This document shows, piece after piece, positions 9,812 to 22,598 of a stretch of DNA of 64,000 bases. Numbering within the stretch: position 1 is the stretch's first letter; every line of letters starts with the position of its first letter. The notes under the pieces were generated by a model that ran no database searches, was not told the DNA's origin, and saw only the letters and a list, made by a program, of their open reading frames with translations. Position numbers and translations under genes: made by a program. Source of the DNA: Prosopocoilus inquinatus (Eukaryota; Arthropoda; Insecta; Coleoptera; Lucanidae); contig CM069876.1 in the NCBI GenBank assembly GCA_036172665.1, forward strand, positions 8,308,001 through 8,372,000. Reading direction: 5' to 3'.

Positions 9812-12100
9812 ATAATAATAACACTTTATTTTTGCGCCCAAATAAGTATAATCAAAATGGACACAAATAACAAAAAGGTTGTACGTAACAATTATGTGGG
9901 TAATAAACTATTCAAACAATATAATTATTATGAATGATTCTAGTAATATATTTACATAAATAATGTTAAACCTAATAATAAGAATATAAATGAAAAGAAG
10001 AATTATCTTGATTTTAATTTAATGAAAATGTCTTCAAAATGCTTATTTGCGCTCTTACACATTTGATATACCGAATTTCGAACCATCGTGTTCGTTTTGC
10101 TCCTCGGTGTATGAAAGAAAGAAAGTATGGCTACGTCTCGTATAAATCCGTGGAACATTGAAATTAATAAACCTCAGTAGATAGGAACAATCTACTTCAT
10201 TGTGAATCAGTTTACACAGAAAAGTTGCATTGTTCATTTCTCTCCTAAAGTGCAAGGGTTCCATGTTATGGTGATGTAATAATAAATCGTAACTAGTGTT
10301 TCTCTGGGGATAAGTATCGTTCTGCTTAAAACTAACGTATTTTAGCAAACGTTTTTGGACACGTTCGTTTTACAGTTGATGATTGGTGTAAGTAGGTTGT
10401 CACACAATGGAAGCATAATCCAATTTGCTTCTAATTAGTGTAAAGTATAAGTAATATATGGTACTAACATCAGAAAAATGTTTGGTATTTCGAATCATAA
10501 AGCCCAGCGTTTTGATGGCAGATTGACAAATTGATGTAATGTGTTTTACAAAATTAAGGTGGGCGTTAAATATTACATGCAGTTGTCAAATTGATGTAAC
10601 TAAATCTTGATTGCCAATTTTGTAAGGAAATTTAGTTGTTACTTTTTTCTTAGTGTACCTCAATACGTAGCAGTTATTCACATTTAATTGCAGTTTATTT
10701 AACTGACACCATTCAACAAACATGTTGATGTTATTTTGTAAATGCAAAGCATCAGCAGCGTTTTTTCACAAAATGATAGAGTTTTAAGTCGTCAGCGTAT
10801 CCTAGCCGGTACATGTAAGTTGGTCAAACAAATAATTTACAAATAATATAAACAAGAGTGGACCTAAATTCGCACCTTGCGGAACTCCGGATGTTGAAAG
10901 AAGTACAGTAGACCGAAAACCGTTGTGTGGTACGTAATTTGTTCTCAGGGTTAAATAGGATTGCATAAAGCGCAACAAATTAGGACTCAAAGAGATTTTA
11001 TCTTCACTAATAGAATACTATGATCTATTCCGTCAAGCGCCTTGGAGAAGTCGGTCTAAATAATATCCATTTGTGTGGAATTATCTAATGCTGTGCTGAT
11101 ATCCTGTCTAACACAAGCTATATTCGTTACTATTGACTAAATTAAATATTATATTTAGGGGTTCAATAAGAACTTGACAATCTTTTATCATAAACGATTG
11201 TATTTGGTCACAGCTGGTAATTTGCTTGCTTTTCATTCTTGATATGCTCCGCAAGACGTCTTCATTTGTAATACAAGGGATAGGAATCGTGTCATTACAT
11301 ATCTGGACGTATGAAGCGTCGTCCATAGTAATATTTGTAACAGGTAAATACACACTAGAGAATACTTTGGATTGGATTGTTCATCATCGTACATCAAGGA
11401 TGGAATTCCAAAACTTCCTTTTTTATGAACAGATAAAATAGCGACATCTTACGATCGCTTTTTGACCTGACATTGCAGTAGGATAGACAAATTGAAGCGG
11501 GATTTGCTCCTAAAAAGTCCTCCCCTATGCAAGGCGGCCATGCTTGAAGAAGCCCCAAGCAGGGCTGAAACAGCTGTACAGAGGCTGCTCGATGTTTTCC
11601 CTGCAATCAAAAACGATTTGCACAATTTTTTTTTATGTTGTACGTACTGCCAGAATATTTGGGATCGCTCTTTAATTGAGATTCCGCTTTCGAAATATAA
11701 TCTTCGTAAGCAGCGTTGACCAGATTTTTCATAATGTATCTGAATTCATTATAGAAGCATACACGCTCGGATTTCCATTTGCGATGGTAGAATTGTGTGA
11801 GCTTAAGATTACGTTTTATCTCCGATGTAAACCAAGGAGGGAATGGATCACGTGATAAGGATGCACATGAAGGAACATTTCTGTCCAACTTTCATAAGCA
11901 CGTCAACAATTAGTTAAAATCTGGTTTCATTGCAGATAATAAATGTTTTGCCTCGCTTTCTTGGCAATTTGGGATATGGCAGCTTCTAGTGGTACAGCCA
12001 TAAGAATCAGAACGCAGAATGGCGAAAAGGGACGATGCGGAAATGACGCATGATGCTAAACGTAGGGCGGGAATAGTTAATAGTGAGTATTTATTAGTCA
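9812..12100 (-). pseudogene. Decayed LINE (Jockey/CR1-type non-LTR retrotransposon)
   Basis: Minus-strand fragments follow LINE order. At 11890-11935 is the end of an endonuclease-like region. At 11640-11890 is the linker typical of these elements (PWFTSEIKRN, YHRKWKSER, AAYEDYISKAE). At 11108-11353 is the start of the RT (ISRMKSKQI, DQIQSFMIKDC, LNIIFNL). At 10802-10990 is an RT motif (SGVPQGANLGPLLFILFVN). At 10055-10348 is the C-terminal tail (MEPLHFRREMN, CSYLLRFINFNVPR). The frames are broken by stops and frameshifts, and the catalytic DD box is not visible. The 3' end is marked by AATAAAG followed by ATT repeats near 9812-9835 (minus strand). An RZ retrozyme sits inside it (11428-11628). 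It is not functional. Confidence 0.85.
11428..11628. mobile_element. RZ retrozyme copy 2, inserted in the LINE
   Basis: Antisense RZ sequence from AACAGATAAAATAGCGAC to CGGCCATGCTT, then an abrupt switch to sense at GAAGAAGCCCCAAGCAGG and on to GATTTGCACAA. The direct repeat TTTTTTATG flanks it (11419-11427, 11629-11637). The switch removes the 5' strand of hammerhead stem I, so this copy cannot form a complete ribozyme. It separates the linker and RT-start segments of the surrounding LINE, so it is younger than the LINE. Confidence 0.85.
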
Positions 12101-12426
12101 AGCGATTACACAGATAATCATAAGACTTCTAATTAATAAGTACAACTACACATAAAATGACATAAAATGTAAATGTAAATGTAAATGAAAATAATTAAAA
12201 TAAAATTAAATCTAAAGCTAATATTAATGTAGGGCTGTAGCGAGGCTCGTCTTGCCTAGCAGACTTTGGAAGTCGTGTCACGCTGCAGTGTGGGTTTGAA
12301 TTCCAGAAGGGCCATGGATGTTTGTTCTGTCGTCTGTCCGTTGATTAACCTAGCTCACTTTATACTTGATAAATGCCTGAAATGGTTATGCGCAAAACAA
12401 AGCAGACAAGACTAATGCATATGGGA

Positions 12427-14086
12427 CAGCGGCGGGGCCAGATCTAAATTTGATGTGGGCAAGATAAACTTTGCGAGGCCCTTTGGTGGCGCAAGACACA
12501 TTTTATTAAAAAAAAATTAAGAAACTGTCAAATTTTTATTCATAAAAATGCAAATATCTTCACTTTAACTAACACTATTAAATAATAACTAAAGACCGAA
12601 CTTTTAGGTCGTGTATTATTATTATTTTCTCATGAGAGGTACTTGAAAACGTCCAATAAAATTAAATGAAACATCAAAATCATTATCCTGAATTTTGTAA
12701 AAACTTACATAAATTATTCCCTGTCTTTCAACTTATTTTGAATCGTTCAGATTTAATTTTAATACTTTGATCATCTGATTTACTGGCTTGCCATAAACTC
12801 TGTATAACAATAAATTATCGTTTAAAACTTGAAATACATTTAATTATTATTTGATTCAATCTCTGAGAATGCCTTTGATTCAAAGATTTTAACTTACCGC
12901 ATATTTTCTTATTAGTTTATTATTACACTGTTTCGGTTTACCTGAAAGGGCCGCGCTTAGATCTCCACAGCAGCTAAGTTGTTGACTCAACTTATGCATA
13001 GCACAGACAGATAGCTTATGGTGCTAAGTTTTAATAGTTCGCATTTTAAAGTTCGCTATGTTACCCGTTCAGGAACACCATTCGCTGAAAGTCCACGTAA
13101 TGGGTCGGCAATTCAGCTGCTCCAGTTATCTGAATGCGGCCTTTGTAAGTCACATTGACGGTATAATAACGACAATTTATTATTTATTTATTTTAGGCAG
13201 CGATAGCAAAAAGAATCCCGTTTAAATAATAAACATTTTTTTTATTTAGGTGATAAAAGGGCAAATTAGGTAAAAAAAAAGTTGCGATAGGTGAACAAAA
13301 ATTGAAAAAAGATACTTTAAATGGCTCTATTTCTAATGAAACGAAAAGATACGCAAAGAGATCTGTAAAATCTAAAAATCTGAAAAAAAGTTGTTTTACC
13401 TAAAATCAGGTCCTTATATTTAATGTTCTAAAATGCAATAACTTATCTTTTACTGATATGTTGTCTTATACTGATATGCTATGACAATTAAATAGTTTTA
13501 GTTAAAAATAGAAAATTTAATAATAATAAAGGTAATAAAACTTTTGTTGCAAATCGTTTTTGATTGCAATGAAAACCTCGAGCAGCCTCTGTACAGCTGT
13601 CTCAGCCCTGTTGGGGGCTTCGCCAGCAGAGACGTAGCTCGACATTCCCACTGCAAACCAAGAACGACATGTTCAATTTATTCGCAATTGCGATGTAATA
13701 GTGATGAACAGATAAAACAGCGATATCGTACGATCGCTTGGGGACATATTAGGTAGCAAATCCACTTCAATTTGTCTATCCTATTGCAATATCAGATCAA
13801 AAAGCGATTGTAGGATGTCGCTGTTTTATCTGTTCAATAAAGGTAATGTAATATGAAAAAGAGTACCAGTTACCCAAAACTGTCCATTACCTTACCCGCA
13901 TAAGGTATATTTATCCGCAGTTGAGGTAATTTTCCGTAATTTTTTTTTAACGAATGGCAACTAAATATTTTTCATGAGTTAAAGCAATGGTTAAAGAAAG
14001 CTGTATAAACCTTCGAGGCGCGAGGCCCCTTAGGCCGCGAGGCTGTAGGCGATGGCCCACGTCGCCCACGCCTTACGCCGCCTCTG
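12427..14086. mobile_element. Non-autonomous hAT-type DNA transposon
   Basis: The left end CAGCGGCGGGG and the right end, read in reverse complement as CAGAGGCGGCG, form short terminal inverted repeats starting with CAG. Both are directly flanked by the 8-bp duplication ATATGGGA (12419-12426, 14087-14094). CAG-type ends with an 8-bp duplication are the hallmark of the hAT superfamily. The interior has no transposase frame that I can see and contains an RZ retrozyme (13537-13835). The right end has a GC-rich subterminal region (about 14015-14086). Confidence 0.8.
13537..13835. mobile_element. RZ retrozyme copy 3, inserted in the hAT element
   Basis: Antisense RZ from AAACTTTTGTTGCAAATCG through the hammerhead region, then a switch to sense near 13740-13755 and on to GTCGCTGTTTTATCTGTTC. 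It is flanked by a perfect 12-bp duplication AATAAAGGTAAT (13525-13536, 13836-13847). The antisense hammerhead is degenerate (core CTGGCGA instead of CTGANGA, GAGA instead of GAAA), so it is probably inactive. Confidence 0.88.
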
Positions 14087-14129
14087 ATATGGGATATGTA
14101 CTTTTGCAATGATATAAAGTAAATATTTA

Positions 14130-14605
14130 GGCCCGGTTTCTAGAACGAATTGAACGGGTCGATTATGTTAACTACAAGTTAAAGTGAGAATTGAGTTTCC
14201 GTATACATTTTAATCCTTTGGTTAATTTAACGCATCCAACAGATCCATTAACTTAATTGGCGCATGCGCAATTTATGTAAGCTTACATTTTTTCGTAATC
14301 GATTCAAATTTTTCTTTTTTCACTTTCCGTGAAATGTTTACCCTCTCCGCGTGTTCCTTCCATTTTTGGTATTACTACTTTTATTTGTGGAAAGGAAATT
14401 AAGCTGAAAAAATATTAAATTACTGAATATGGACTGGAGATAGTGGCGACATATGCTCGACACTAAAATAACTGTTAGTTCCGACACGGTTTAGTATCAA
14501 ATCATTTCGTGCTAATCTGATGTTTCCAGAAACTCAATTCAGTTTAACGGTCTCGTTAGTTACTTAGTTAACTGGCCGATTAAAATTCGTTCCAGAAACC
14601 GACCC
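14130..14605. mobile_element. Tourist-like MITE
   Basis: Terminal inverted repeats: left GGCCCGGTTTCTAGAACGAA, right (reverse complement) GGGTCGGTTTCTGGAACGAA, with further homology up to GTTAACTA. A TTA trinucleotide lies immediately outside each end (14127-14129, 14606-14608). A 3-bp TTA/TAA duplication is characteristic of PIF/Harbinger-mobilised MITEs. There is no coding capacity. Confidence 0.82.
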
Positions 14606-14619
14606 TTAAACTGTTAAAT

Positions 14620-15160
14620 AATAATTCTATTCTGGATATTTAGCATAGTTAACAACAATATCCATATGTCAGATAATGTCGATTCAGGAAAAAATAGTTT
14701 TCAAATATATATGTACTGCAAATAAAAACATTTAAAAATTAAGAGAGGATTTTTCAAAGTAACAAAATTCGGTGTGTATTTCTTGATACTCCGTTTGCTC
14801 TGTGCTACCATAAACACTTACCTTTCTTTTGTGGCTGTAATTTTATTGCCCGCTTGAATTAACCTCGTGCCAAATCACCCCGACCGTAATAACATCTTAA
14901 TGAGCACCTTCGGTTTGTTCTGGATGAAAAGCTTTGAAAACATAAATTCTTTTCAATTTCCGCAACCCCTTTGTTGCGGTTTGTGGTCTGCGTTTAGAGG
15001 CAAAGTAACCCTTTCTTTCGAAGCGTACAAATTGCGTCTTCGCAATTATGTAAATTGTATAATAGATCTTTACTATCAGTTCCTCTGTAAGTAATGTACA
15101 AGAACAGCAATAAGATTGCATTATTTGAATTTTCTTTACTGTGCATCCAATCGTGGCATA
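14620..15160. other. No gene recognised
   Basis: Overlapping frames of about 75 codons exist on both strands at 14867-15121, but they mirror each other and show no domain. Confidence 0.5.
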
Positions 15161-15162
15161 TA

Positions 15163-15425
15163 CAGGGTCATTCAGGTAACTTGTAACAGTTAATATCTCA
15201 AAAAGTATAAGTTCAAGTTGTTCGGTTGATATATATTTTTTTATATGGAATCAAAAACTCTATTAAATCAGGATGTCAAACAAATCTTTTTACTTTCACC
15301 GGATTAATAGGAAGTATTTGCAACTTTTGTTTCTCAAATGGAACAATATATTTTCTAAACATCTGTTCAGAAACAATTTCTTTCGTGAATTCAGGAAAGT
15401 AACACATGTATACAGGGCATTCACG
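15163..15425. repeat. Fragment of a repeat with TATACAGGG-type ends
   Basis: Bounded by ATACAGGGTCATTCAGGTAA and ATACAGGGCATTCACGGG, and containing AATATCTCAAAAAGTATAAG. Very similar end and interior motifs occur at 30905-31210 and 40740-40900. It is probably a member of the same dispersed family; class unknown. Confidence 0.5.
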
Positions 15426-15756
15426 GGAAGCCTCTACAATAGCTAACGTTCTTGTTTAAAGAAACTCTTTTTGTCTCGCTGCAACTCCAGCTATCAGCAT
15501 GGGGTAGATGTTACAAGAGCTTAAGCCTTCAGAGTGGATCTAAAGTCGCCACAGAAGATAAATAAATGACGCAGAGAAGTACTATCCCAAATTAAAATTT
15601 CACATTGGGAAACGAAAAACCCATTTATAAATCAATATGTAATCTTAAACGGTGTATTTCCATAATGATGTACAGTCATGGACTGTAAAGACGCCCAGGT
15701 CTTTACAACCCCTGTCCACTACTTTACCGCTCGACTGTATTAATCCGTCCGACATA

Positions 15757-17373
15757 AAATTATTTACGACGGGTACTCTTGCAGCCTTTCCAACAATTAT
15801 CTGCACGTGTTTGTATGTATTCATGCTTCAATATAATACTGCTTTACACGCCGTGTTCGCAGATCGGGTTTACTATAGGAAAAATGTTTTATTTTTCATT
15901 TTTCTGCTTGTCCTAAAACGTAATAAATATTACGAAAATAATTCCCATTAATAACTGAAAAAGTTAGGATATTTATCTTTTTACTTTAACAAAATGTCAA
16001 TCATGTCAGCTAGGAATTTGTTATACTATTACTAAACTATACAATATTACACTGTTATGTAAACCAATAATAAACCCCCTGTCTTGTAAAGATGAATCTC
16101 GCTGTCCCAAATCTCGCGGCATTTTCTTTCAAATCAGGTTATTCTTTTCCACAGACAAAACTAAATTATAAAAATTTTTTTTCATCTCGTTATATATACT
16201 AAGATAATCTGTCTTAACACAATTACAGCCTGGGCCAAAAGTATTAGACACCCTTAAGATTTTAATTCTTCTCCGAAAGTGTTTACACAAAAGAGTCTAA
16301 TTTTGTTGTAGTGAGAACTATATAGGATAATTTAAACAATGCCCAATACTTTATAGGGATTGTAAAACATCCGGCAGGTAACAATTCGCAATTCTGGTTC
16401 AGAGAACAGGTAATCAGTCTCCTATCGGCGTACAGTGGGAAAAACCGACGGTTTTACCGGCCAAAAATAAAAAGTCAAACCTAAGGGTGTTTTTTCGCTT
16501 GGTGCATTACTTTATCACCACGCTGTATAGAATCCAGTATACACCATATCCACGGATCAAGTTCACTATAGGAAAAACGTTTTAATTTTTCACTTTTCGA
16601 AGAAAGTCATTCTTTATTAAAAAAAACTGGTTGTTCTAAAAATTCCAAAACCGCCATAGAAAATATTAATCTCCATTAACAACAATAAAATAAAATCATT
16701 TACACTGTCACAAAATGTGGCAATACTCAGAGATTCCATTAGTAAATACACGTAAACTGTTTGAGTAAAGTAATATCAATTTAATTACAGAGTGTACCTA
16801 AATTTTTAATGGTCAATTCCAAAAACTAAAAACAAAATTTGGAACAGTTTTAACAAAAAAAAAAAAACATTTAACACAAAATTGGCACTTACACCAGTTA
16901 GAAGTTACTCTTCAATTACTTTTAATGTAAAACGGGTAATAGTTACGTAGAATAAAATAATTTAAAATAAACTCTCTTAAAAACAGGTTTTAATTTTTTA
17001 ACTTCAATTTTAAAATTTTAAGAACCTGCAAACATTTTCATAAAACAAAGATATTGTGAATGAAAACGTGGTAAGGTATCAAATTCATAATACCGCCAAT
17101 TCCTAGCTGACATGATTGACATTTTGTTAAAGTAAAAAGATAAATATCCTAACTTTTTCAGTTATTAATGGGAATTTATTATTTTCGTAATATTTATTAC
17201 GTTTTAGGGCAAGCAGAAATATGAAAAATAAAACGTTTTTCCTATAGTAAACCTGATCTGCGGACACGGCGTGTAAAGCAGTATTATATTGAAGCATGAA
17301 TACATACATACACACAAACAGGTGTAGGTAATTGTTGTAAAGGCTGCAAGAGTACCCGTCGTAAATAATTTTA
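15757..17373. repeat. 1.6-kb foldback element with about 265-bp arms
   Basis: The left arm 15757-16018 and right arm 17098-17373 are reverse complements with few mismatches. Shared blocks include TTTACGACGGGTACTCTTGC, CTGCTTTACACGCCGTGT and ATGTCAATCATGTCAGCTAG. A partial third copy of the TATAGGAAAAACGTTTT block lies in the loop near 16573. Frames that run through the arms on both strands are mirror copies of each other, not genes. The transposon class is unassigned. Confidence 0.88.
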
Positions 17374-17379
17374 GGTTTA

Positions 17380-18185
17380 TAATGGTTACGAAATATTGTT
17401 GAATCCGTCGCAATGAAATTAATTGCATGCGATAACGGAACGTACAGTAAATTAAGTTAGCAATTAATTGGTCTGTTTCGATTTCACTAAAGCGTGCTAA
17501 ACAGAGATAAAAAGTCCAAATTATTTGTTTTAAAAACCTAAGTTACGTAATTACGTATTTACATATTATATTGGCATTAATTTATTTTTGCATACGATAC
17601 CTTTTTCGACTGGTAAAAATGTCTAATCTAGAAACGACATTGTGTATTCAAGCATGAATTATTATGTGCCTTTCACATTACCTACTATCGTTTAAATTGT
17701 ATAAATGCATTGCCGTTACCCGGAGAAAATTTCTACATAATACTGCGCTATACGAGCGGTTCTCCTTTTTGTTTGAGAGTTAACCGAGTTTTAATTTAAA
17801 TTTTTTTCAGTCACGACTTTCTCTTGACGGCTCGGCGGCGCGGCGGTCGGTTTGCAAATTGTCTATTGGGACTAGTTTGAAGAGTTCCTAAAACAGAAAA
17901 CATGAGTTTGCCATTTCCTTGTAGATGTTTATCTGTGACAAATTGTAGACAACACCTGGAAGCTATTTTATACTTTGAGTTGGGGAACTAAAAAAATCGC
18001 TTTAGAAAATGCAAAACTAAAATTTAGTGTTTCTCTCAGACAGTAATATAATAAGTATGGAAATTAAGTAGCAGATGAATTCAATATTATCAAGACGAAC
18101 ACTTTTTTTAAAATTCTCTCGAATTCGTCAATTGTGTCTAACTTTCTTCCTTTGTGTTTGCAAAAAGACGAGCGAATGTTGATTT
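17380..18185. other. No gene recognised
   Basis: AT-rich. A short GC-rich tract (GACGGCTCGGCGGCGCGG) lies near 17827, without an identifiable gene. Confidence 0.5.
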
Positions 18186-18198
18186 TATTTTTTTTTTA

Positions 18199-18710
18199 AA
18201 TTTTGTGCAAATCATTTTTGATTGCAGTGAAAACCTCGAGCAGCCTCTGTACAGCTATTTCAACCCTGCTTGGGGCTTCAGAGACGTAGCTCGACATTCC
18301 CACTGCAAACAAAAACGACTTGTCCAATTTATTCTCAGTTGCGGTGTAAGAGTGATGAACGGATAAAATAGCGACATCTTACGATCGCTTTTTGAGCTGA
18401 CATTGCAGTATGATAGACAAATTGAAGCGGATTTGCTCCTAATAAGTTTGCAGTGGGAATGTCGAGCTACGTCTCTGCTGACGAAGCCCCAAGCAGGGCT
18501 GAAACAGCTGTACAGAAGCTGCTCGAGGTTTTCACTGCAATCAAAAACGATTTGCACAAAATTTTTTTTAAAACTTTCATTATGCTTTGACAGCAAGCAT
18601 GGCCGGCTTTGCATGGGGGACTTATTAGGAGCAAATCCGCTTCAATTTGTCTATCCTACTGCAATGTCAAGTCAAAAAGCGATCTTAAGATGTCGCTATT
18701 TTATCTGTTT
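18199..18710. mobile_element. RZ retrozyme copy 4
   Basis: Antisense RZ (18199 to about 18449, with a deletion across the hammerhead core) switches to sense at GTTTGCAGTGGGAATGTCG, passes through an intact hammerhead and ends at TTATCTGTTT. The flanks share A, a T run and AAAT (18187-18201, 18711-18722), an imperfect duplication because the T runs differ in length. Long frames here are read through the repeat and are not proteins. Confidence 0.88.
18473..18517 (+). ncRNA. Hammerhead ribozyme in RZ copy 4 (sense)
   Basis: CTCTG, CTGACGA (18478-18484), stem II AGCCC/GGGCT, GAAA (18501-18504), the ACAGCTGT palindrome, A, then CAGAA. The core is intact; stem I has one mismatch in five pairs. Confidence 0.85.
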
Positions 18711-18722
18711 ATTTTTTTAAAT

Positions 18723-20985
18723 GGAACCCTCAATTTTTTTTTTGTAATTTTAAAATCTGCTCAAAATTATATTTTTCAAGTAAATCATCACATCTCAACT
18801 GTCGATTTATAGAAATTGCGTGAAAGTTGATAGTTTTCAAAGTTTAACAGACTATAAAGTTAAAATTGTTAACTTACAATGCAGGTTTATCCTCTTTTTC
18901 GTGTTAGTTTTTCATAACAATACCATTGACTTTTGTAGTAATTTATATGAAAAATAAGTAAAATTTTGAGCGGAATTCATAATTATAAAATACTTTCAGT
19001 GTTGGATCCCATTTATAGGAAGTGACTGTTAATTAACCCAAAAAAATGAAACCAATTAAGGAATCGAGATTTGAGTGTTTGACAAAATAATTAATCAAAA
19101 ATTATACCCAAAATCAAGGAAGTTCTTTGTAGAGTTCTGTTTTAGTGTTTAGTTTTGGGAAATATCACCTCATTATGTGTAAGTAGTTTGTAAGTTCTTT
19201 TAAATACATTCTGTTTTAAATAATAACACATTTACCTGTTCTCGCCCCGCTGTGCTCAAGAACCTACGGTTGATAATTTCATTTTGTTCGTTATGCTCAG
19301 CCAATATACGCGTTAAAAACGCGTACATTAAGCGGAATTATTAAAGCACTGTGCATAAGCTCATGACCTTCAAAATTGTGTCTTTCTTCCGAATTTTCGT
19401 GATTAAATTCAAGGACGGTTTTTAACTAACACGCTTGTAAAAAATTGCTATTGTAACACCACAATACAAAAATAATTTTATTCAATTCACCACCTTAAGG
19501 ATTCATAATTCATTATTTTTTAATTTAAATTATAAATAAAATTGCAAACAAATCATAAATATTTCTCCATATTTTTCAATCCCCACGTGTACAGGGTTTT
19601 TTGTTATAAAACTCGATCAACTTAATAAACTAATTTATTTAAAGCGTCACACTAATTTGCCTCAATAGCCGAACGATTCGTCCAAGACTCTGATGCACCA
19701 GGCTCCGACGATAAGAAAAAAATTGCATTGTTAAAAATGATAAACTATGAACACAAATATATTAAAAAGTTTAACAAAATTTTGCGTTTTCAACTTCCCA
19801 TCCTTGCGATTTTTGAGGTACTTGATTGCCGATTGTAAATCGTTCTTTGATTCATATTTTTACTTTTTTGTACAACTTTAAAAACAAAAGTGATTTTAAC
19901 TAATTTCGTGGTTTGTTCATACGAGTATCGTATCTATTACTCTTACGATAGTTGTTTAACGTAACATATTGTGGGAGTAATAAACTTTACCAACATTTAG
20001 TTTTCGTTTTTAATAATGGTAAATTAAAACGAATTTTTTTTCTGATTATTGGAAATAAAATAAAATATAAAACTTAGAAAGATATACATCGTGTCCGAAC
20101 ATTAGGGATCACCCTTGTTATAAAAGATAAAGATCAATTATGGATGATCAATAGGAGAAAGAAGAGAGAAAGACAAGTGTACTTTTGATCATAACTTTTT
20201 TATTTCAATAGACAAAGAATTTAGATAGCTTATTTGAACAATATTTCACTCAAAAAATAATGGTATTGTTAAAATGCTTAGGTCAGCTTTCTAAAACACG
20301 TGAGTAGGGTATGAAAACAACAACGTGGAACAACAAAATTTGATTTCTATATACCAAATGAATCTCAAGTACTAGCTTATTTTATTTATTGCAGTTATTT
20401 TCTACTACATTATTAAAATATTTTAATAGGACTGGTGCCATTTAATAATTTGAAATTGATTGATATAATAGTTTTACACCGCCATATTTTATTAAGTAAA
20501 CTTAGAGTTTATATGCAACAGAAAGATACAATTTTCGACTTTTAGGGCATTTAGAAATACAAATTCAAATATCTGATTTTAACACCAGATGTAGTTTTAC
20601 TGATCTTATCGATTATGTATGTTTTGTTTACTTTACACTTACATTTGGCAATAAATAAATAAAAAGAGCGTTTCGTTTTTAATGTCGATTTTGGGAAAAA
20701 TGAGACAGAGATGGAAAAATGTGAAATTTGTTAATAACTTCTATACTATATGTGGTATTGACTTTGCGAAGCAAAAAGGGAATAAGCGGGAAAAGCTGTA
20801 TAGAAAACATGTGTCACATGCTTTAACTTTTGAAACGTCAAAATAAATCTGGAGATAAAAATTTTAGTAAGACTTTATTAAGCTCGAAAGAACTTTCTTA
20901 TTTTATTAAAAATAATAAAGATCATCAACAATCAAAACTACCATACTGCGGTCAACAAAACAATACACAAAAAAAATATGGTAAA
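18723..20985. other. No gene recognised
   Basis: Strongly AT-rich intergenic sequence. No coding domain or repeat family was recognised. Confidence 0.5.
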
Positions 20986-21081
20986 AAGTAACATAATTGT
21001 TAATCACAAAGCAACACAAAACCTGTGGCTGTAATCCAAATAAATAGTGAGAAAACCCCTCGACCACATTAATTCACTGAA

Positions 21082-21124
21082 AGCGAATACGTATTTCGGT
21101 AACGAAGTTACCATCTTCAGCGCT
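21082..21124 (-). ncRNA. Hammerhead ribozyme, PLE3 left end
   Basis: Minus strand: AGCG, core CTGAAGA, stem II TGGTAAC/GTTACC with a short loop, GAAA, an eight-base palindrome ATACGTAT as stem III, T, then CGCT closing stem I. The conserved core is complete. Confidence 0.87.
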
Positions 21125-21240
21125 AAACTGATATTAAACTTTAAAACAACAAATAAACTAAACTAGACTAGCCGCACTCCCCCCCTCACTTTCTTTGTAC
21201 CGTATTATGCATGCAAAGCAAACCGGGATTCTTCGAAAAT

Positions 21241-22527
21241 CTAAAGGTCGAAGAGGCAAGAAGCGGTCGGCCCGGACTTCTCAAAATTCATTAATCTATT
21301 CCTATTTTTGTGAATCTCCAAGCTTTCGAAAGAATCTAGGTTTGTTTTGTTATTAATTTGTTTGATTAAATCTATTTTATTTACCGAATGATTGTTTTCA
21401 AGCATGTGTAAGGCAACACTGGATTTATCAAAGCGTTTGTATTTTAAATGAGCCAAGTGTTCTTTGAATCTAATTTTTAAGGATCTTTTTGTTTGCCCCA
21501 CATAAATTTGATCACAATTTTTACAACTAATTTTATATATACCTGATTTATCCTCCGAATCTACTTTATCTTTTGGATTTCCCAGCAACGATTTTAAGCT
21601 GTTATTGTTGGTGTAAACTATTCTTAAACCTAATTTTTTAAAAATTGTATTCAACCCTTTAGTATATTGAGGATAAAACGGCATTTTTACAATTTTCTTA
21701 TAATCTACCTCACCTATTTTGTCAGATTTTAGTGTGGTTATTTTATTAATCTCTAATTTTTGTTTTTGTTTTCTAATAATGTTATAGATTACATCGGATT
21801 GGTAACCATTGTACGTGGCGATTTTAATAATTTCTTGAAGTTCTTTACTATAATTAACAGTTGATAAAGGGAATGTCAGCATCCTATGCACTAAGAAATT
21901 TAAGGCCGCTAATTTATATTGTTTGCAATGATTTGAATCCGCGGGAATGAATCTATTAACATTAGTAGATTTCCTATAAACGTTAAATTCTAATTTATTA
22001 CTATTTCTAGTTACTAATGTGTCTAAAAAGGGTAGTTTATTGTTAGTTTCAATTTCATAGGTAAATTTGATGGTGGTGAATTTAGAGTTTAAACTTTTAA
22101 GGAATTCCTCTATTGAACATTTACTTTGGTCAAAAACACAAAATATATCATCGACGTATCTCACCCAGATTTTAGGGAAATAATCTAAAGAGGCTTTAAG
22201 TTCCGTTTCAAATTTACCCATAAACAGATTTGCCATAAACGGTGACAAGCTATTTCCCATGGCTGCCCCTTCCAATTGTTGGTAAAACTCGTTGTTAAAT
22301 TTAAAGAAATTTTGATTCATGCATAAACTAGTGAGTTTTATTAATTCATCCACTTCCTGCTTATCGAAGCTATTCTTTGATAAAAGTTCTTTCAGGTAAT
22401 CTAAGGTGGTTTTTACAGGTATACTAGGAAATAGCGAAGTGACATCGAAGGATACTAAAATTTCGTTTGGTTTTATTTCTAGATTTTTTAATTTTTCAAT
22501 AAATTCTAATGAATTTTTAACAGATTA
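21241..22527 (-). CDS. PLE3 reverse transcriptase/GIY-YIG protein, minus-strand copy, 5'-truncated
   Basis: Open for about 428 residues from the palindrome centre to a stop at 21241. Order of motifs: EILVSFDVTSLFPSIP near the start, GAAMGNSLSP, catalytic RYVDD, LPFLDTLV, a long connector, GIYKISCKNC with its CxxC pair, and the nuclease signature IYVGQTKRSLKIRFKEH. It differs from the plus-strand copy by one residue in the part both share (Val here, Glu there, in the segment before MPFYPQ). The N-terminal PLE region is missing. This arm keeps a five-A run at the junction, so its frame continues a few codons further upstream than the other copy. Confidence 0.92.
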
Positions 22528-22598
22528 TTATCATTATCGAGGTGGTTAAGTGATAAATTTAATAACCTTCCAGTTAAATTACCCGATTTTTCTGTTAA

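Noticed and set aside
10802..12101. A host gene with RT similarity
   Set aside because: Order of segments, decay and the repeat-type 3' tail identify it as a dead LINE.
15652..17428. Frames of 62-99 codons on both strands around 15.7-17.4 kb
   Set aside because: They are mirror copies created by the foldback arms and are open on both strands only by chance.
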